DNA from: UBA1309 sp047605645
GTDB taxonomy: Bacteria > Bacteroidota > Bacteroidia > Bacteroidales > Dysgonomonadaceae
Reading direction: 5' to 3'
Length of the DNA: 64,000 bases
NCBI GenBank assembly: GCA_047605645.1
Contig: JASGFJ010000025.1
Location: forward strand, 1 to 64,000
Part shown: positions 61,080-64,000 of the stretch, in pieces
Layout of the letters: each line of letters starts with the position of its first letter
How positions within the stretch are numbered: position 1 is the stretch's first letter
Made by a program: the position numbers and the translations under genes
Notes under the pieces: model-generated
What the model saw: only the letters and a program-made list of their open reading frames with translations
Told to the model about the DNA's origin: nothing
Database searches by the model: none

Positions 61080-63536
61080 ATGAAAAGATTTATCCTCGTT
61101 ATCCTTGTCATGCAAGGCTTTATTATTTCTGTGTTTTCCCAAACCAAATCGGGAAAAGATTCGCTGGCTTCAATCAAAGGCGAAATCGTAGATTCGCTGA
61201 GCGGCAAGCCCGAAGCTTATGCGACAATACAGGTAGTAAAGCAAAGCACACCGCATATTCTCTACAAAAGCTATGCAACCGATGGCAAGGGTAAATTTCA
61301 AATATCCCTGCCATATCCCGGAAAATATGCCCTCACCTTTGTTGCGTTCGAAAAAGAACTAAAAAAAGCGATGTTGGAACTGACGAGTAAAGCCGAAACA
61401 GATATGGGAGCCATCCGACTGAAAGGTAAAAGCATTCAACTGAAGGAAGTAGAAGTTGTTGCAGCGAAGCCTCTTATTAAGACTGAGATGGATCGCTTTT
61501 CGTACAATCTGGAAAACGATCCGGATTCCAAGACCAGCACATTATTGGAAATGGTCAATAAAGTGCCTATGCTATCGGTGGATAACGACCAGAATCTGAA
61601 ACTCAAGGGAGGTACTAAATTCAAGATTCTAATGGATGGTAAGGAAACCAATATGTCGGGGGAAGATCTCAAGAACATGATGAAAGCCACTCAGGCCAAT
61701 GCTATAAAAGAAATACAGGTGATTACCGATCCCGGAGCCAAATACGAATCAGAAGGACTCGACGGGCTAATCAACATTATCACCTATAAAAACTCCAAAT
61801 TAGGAGGATATGTCATCAACCTGAATACCGGAGTGGATCATTATGGGGGTTACAATGGCGGGATAAGCTCCCAAATCAAATACGGTAAACTCGGAGTGAA
61901 CGCTTCTCTCAGCCGCAACAGCTCCCGACAACCCGAAAGCCATTACGACTCTTATCGCGAGGCTCTCAATGACGACAGCAACAAGTACCTTACAAGTACC
62001 GGGAAAAGTAAATACAACGGCAGTAGCAACTATGCCAGTGTGCGCCTCAATTACGAGATCGATACCCTTCGTCTGCTAAGCGTGAACGGCTCGACCAATC
62101 AATACGAAGGGAATAATACCTCCAGTAGCGAAACATCCATGCTCAACGCAAGCAACATCCCTCAGTTTCAGTACACCTCGTCGGGCAACTCTAATTATAA
62201 TAACAAATATGCCAATCTGGATATAAACTACCAACGAACCTCAGCGCATAATAAAGACCGCCTGTTTACATTCTCATACCAATTGAATACCCGTCCCGCA
62301 AACAACGAAAGCCAGTCGGCAATAGAAGAAGTGCTGAACTACAAAGGATATAACAGCCGGAGCAATTCCGACCTGTCTTTTCTCAATCATTCGCTTCAGG
62401 CCGATTTTACGACCCCCATCCACAAAGTACATGTCATCGAGACCGGAATAAAATATCAGGTACGTATCGATAAAAGTAAAACGCTCTTTGGTTTTTATTA
62501 TCCTCTAGGCAGCGGCAAACAAGACAGTACCCGTACCGATCGTTTCCGCAATGAGCAGGATATTTTTTCGGCATACGCCAGCTATCGGTACACACTCGGA
62601 AAGAAATGGTCGTTTCGTGCAGGACTTCGTCTTGAAAACACGGAGCAATCTATCAAATATCCCAATCACGAAGAACGAAACTTCAACAAATCTTACCTTA
62701 CTCTGGTACCCTCTTCCACCATTTCCTACAAGATCAATGATATGCAGACCTTGCGGGTAAACTACCGGATGGGATTGTGGCGGCCCAACATTTGGACGCT
62801 GAATCCCTACAATACCTCCACCGATACACTTTATGTACGGGTAGGAAATCCCGACCTTACTCCCGAAAAATATCATACTTTCGGACTAAACTACGATGCC
62901 AACATCAAGAAAGTCTTTATAGGGCTAAATCTTAATTACAGCTTTTCGAACAATTCGATTTATGAAATTGCCGAATTGAGAAATAAAGTCACGTACACCA
63001 CTTACAACAACATAGGCAAGGAACGGCGTACAAATGCATGGCTTAGCTTCTCTTGGAATCCGAATGCGAATTTCCGCCTCTCTACTAATGGCGGGGTAAC
63101 TTATTCTTACTACGAAACAGGAGGAACACTCGATCAGAAAAACGACGGTGTCTCCTACAACGTTAATTTTGACTGCAACTACACGGCTCCTTTGAAAATC
63201 AGAATCGGAGTCAACTCCTATTATAGTTCTCCGTGGATTTCAACACAGGGCAAGGGAAGCGGGTATTCCTATTATGCCGCGAATATCAGCCGTAACTTTC
63301 TGCCCAAAGACCGTTTTACGATCCGCCTTTACGCAAACAACCCTTTCGCCGGCGACCGTCGTTACAAGAATACAACTGAAACAACAACTTTTCGTTCCAT
63401 CGACAACAATTATTACCCACAGTCTCGATACGGCATTTCACTCTCTCTGCGCATTGGAGATATGAAAGTACAAATCAAGGAAACACGCCGCGGCATCAGC
63501 AACGACGACATCAAGAGCAGCGGTGGCGGACAATAA
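61080..63536 (+). CDS. Outer-membrane beta-barrel protein (TonB-receptor-like, OMP_b-brl_3)
   Basis: This 818-residue protein has a signal peptide (residues 1-20, ending SVFSQ). A carboxypeptidase-D-like regulatory domain follows (SIKGEIVDSLSGKPEAYATIQV, residues 29-110). A plug domain (residues 120-235) has STLLEMVNKVPMLSVDNDQN, GTKFKILMDGKETNM and IQVITDPGAKYESEGLDGLINIIT. The rest is barrel strands of the OMP_b-brl_3 family, with GLWRPNIWTLNPY and NPDLTPEKYHTFGLNY near residues 563-605. No SusD partner is encoded beside it. Its ligand is unknown. It follows the thioredoxin-domain gene and ends before a strong terminator. Confidence 0.9.
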   Translation: MKRFILVILVMQGFIISVFSQTKSGKDSLASIKGEIVDSLSGKPEAYATIQVVKQSTPHILYKSYATDGKGKFQISLPYPGKYALTFVAFEKELKKAMLELTSKAETDMGAIRLKGKSIQLKEVEVVAAKPLIKTEMDRFSYNLENDPDSKTSTLLEMVNKVPMLSVDNDQNLKLKGGTKFKILMDGKETNMSGEDLKNMMKATQANAIKEIQVITDPGAKYESEGLDGLINIITYKNSKLGGYVINLNTGVDHYGGYNGGISSQIKYGKLGVNASLSRNSSRQPESHYDSYREALNDDSNKYLTSTGKSKYNGSSNYASVRLNYEIDTLRLLSVNGSTNQYEGNNTSSSETSMLNASNIPQFQYTSSGNSNYNNKYANLDINYQRTSAHNKDRLFTFSYQLNTRPANNESQSAIEEVLNYKGYNSRSNSDLSFLNHSLQADFTTPIHKVHVIETGIKYQVRIDKSKTLFGFYYPLGSGKQDSTRTDRFRNEQDIFSAYASYRYTLGKKWSFRAGLRLENTEQSIKYPNHEERNFNKSYLTLVPSSTISYKINDMQTLRVNYRMGLWRPNIWTLNPYNTSTDTLYVRVGNPDLTPEKYHTFGLNYDANIKKVFIGLNLNYSFSNNSIYEIAELRNKVTYTTYNNIGKERRTNAWLSFSWNPNANFRLSTNGGVTYSYYETGGTLDQKNDGVSYNVNFDCNYTAPLKIRIGVNSYYSSPWISTQGKGSGYSYYAANISRNFLPKDRFTIRLYANNPFAGDRRYKNTTETTTFRSIDNNYYPQSRYGISLSLRIGDMKVQIKETRRGISNDDIKSSGGGQ

Positions 63537-63572
63537 TATAAAAAGGAAAGAGAAAACGTTTCTATTAACCGC

Positions 63573-63616
63573 ACAACGTCCCAATCGAAAATTACGATTG
63601 GGACGTTGTTTTTTTA
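63573..63616 (+). terminator. Strong intrinsic terminator after the barrel gene
   Basis: A perfect 15-base stem (acaacgtcccaatcg, 63573-63587, and its complement, 63595-63609) with a 7-base loop is followed by seven T residues. It lies 36 bases after the stop codon, between convergent genes. Confidence 0.93.
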
Positions 63617-63659
63617 GGATTATGCCTTTCAGGAAGGTTTTCTCAACCCACCCGCATTC

Positions 63660-64000
63660 TCAAAAGCTATTCAACAAAAGATACCGATTTCGATGTTCTT
63701 CTTTCTGTAAATAGGTATTTACATCGATGTTCATAACAGCAGCATCCGTATTTTTGACCACCGGGCTCCAGTGAGGAAGAGCTGTTCCATTCGGATTCCC
63801 GGTTTTGATAAAATTGGCAAAATAAGCCTCCATGATCGTTGACACTTTATAATCTTCCGGCTGCCAGTCATACACCCTATTGGTTGGAAGATTCCCCAGG
63901 GCATATTCAATTTCAGCCGAATGTGCAGCTCCTGTTGCTGCAGGTTGTCTCGGAGCATTTGCTTCTTTGGTTACTCCTCCGGCCAATCCGGCAACAGCAT
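63660..64000 (-). CDS. Carboxylesterase type B, C-terminal part (cut by the window end)
   Basis: The 113 visible codons read to the edge without a stop, so the 5' part lies beyond 64000. GAAHSAEIEYALGNL contains the catalytic His of type-B carboxylesterases (the GAxHxxE motif), and IMEAYFANFIKTGNPNG followed by LPHWSP is the classical C-terminal block of the family. The protein hydrolyses esters through a Ser-Glu-His triad. An apparent start at 63986 is only a TTG codon; upstream codons stay open. It is convergent with the barrel gene. Confidence 0.87.
   Translation of the reverse strand, partial: AVAGLAGGVTKEANAPRQPAATGAAHSAEIEYALGNLPTNRVYDWQPEDYKVSTIMEAYFANFIKTGNPNGTALPHWSPVVKNTDAAVMNIDVNTYLQKEEHRNRYLLLNSF

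Noticed and set aside
60698..61207. 169-codon minus-strand reading
   Set aside because: It overlaps the start of the barrel gene by more than 100 bases, has no motif and unusual amino-acid use.
1..64000. CRISPR arrays, tRNA or rRNA genes, transposases and prophage genes
   Set aside because: No exact spaced direct repeats, no cloverleaf or rRNA-like stretch and no transposase, integrase or phage family was recognised on either strand by eye; a tRNAscan or ISfinder run would be decisive.

Overview
The window reads as a chromosomal segment of a Bacteroidales-type Bacteroidota. The evidence is repeated promoters with the Bacteroides -7 signature TAnnTTTG (some with a -33 TTTG 19-20 bases upstream), Bacteroidota protein families (DUF4294, DUF4476, a TamL-like lipoprotein Omp85, a Bacteroidota LptD, an OMP_b-brl_3 type barrel), AT-rich spacers and a near absence of Shine-Dalgarno sites. 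I cannot fix the genus from sequence alone.

Region A (1-20258, all minus strand, transcribed from high to low coordinates) is a surface-polysaccharide locus. It starts with a WecA/MraY-like polyprenyl-phosphate sugar-1-phosphate transferase and an SDR epimerase. Then come an ABC exporter (Wzm-like permease and Wzt-like ATPase with a C-terminal domain), a broken GT2 gene, and sixteen tightly packed genes. These encode GT2, GT4, GT8, GT14 and GT32-like glycosyltransferases, two hexapeptide acyltransferases, an acyltransferase-3 membrane protein and a Wzy/WaaL-like membrane protein. Genes mostly overlap or lie 1-22 bases apart, so they look co-transcribed. A likely working model is: lipid-linked priming, assembly by the transferases, acyl decoration, ABC export, and polymerisation or ligation outside.

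Region B (21289-27860) holds a flippase gene 2 bases behind metG, a PhnA-like zinc-ribbon gene, a GH39-like secreted glycosidase and a Tag-type DNA glycosylase. Region C (28719-43143) holds envelope and core genes: lptD, a three-gene biotin-dependent acyl-CoA carboxylase operon, an M13 metallopeptidase, and the operon era-prmA-(CtlX-like)-TamL-like. Region D (43251-55531) holds DUF177-rpmF-fabH, DUF4294, an unknown membrane protein, an SDR, a PlsC-like acyltransferase, a UDP-glucuronate decarboxylase paired with a GT2, a lytic transglycosylase, an M16 peptidase, a DUF4476 lipoprotein, ung and a kelch lipoprotein. Region E (55712-64000) holds a prolyl oligopeptidase, a thioredoxin-domain secreted protein, a TonB-receptor-like barrel and a carboxylesterase cut by the window end.

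Most unusual: (1) several spacers are built from degenerate reiterations of short words (a ttaRac word at 1-60, 17760-18090 and 24885-25070; a different gag/aag word between the two ABC genes); (2) a CtlX-like guanidine-modifying enzyme fold that appears to lack all its catalytic residues; (3) a frameshifted GT2 relic in the polysaccharide operon; (4) an era promoter whose -33 box sits in the loop of the upstream fabH terminator. No tRNA, rRNA, CRISPR array, insertion sequence or phage gene was recognised.
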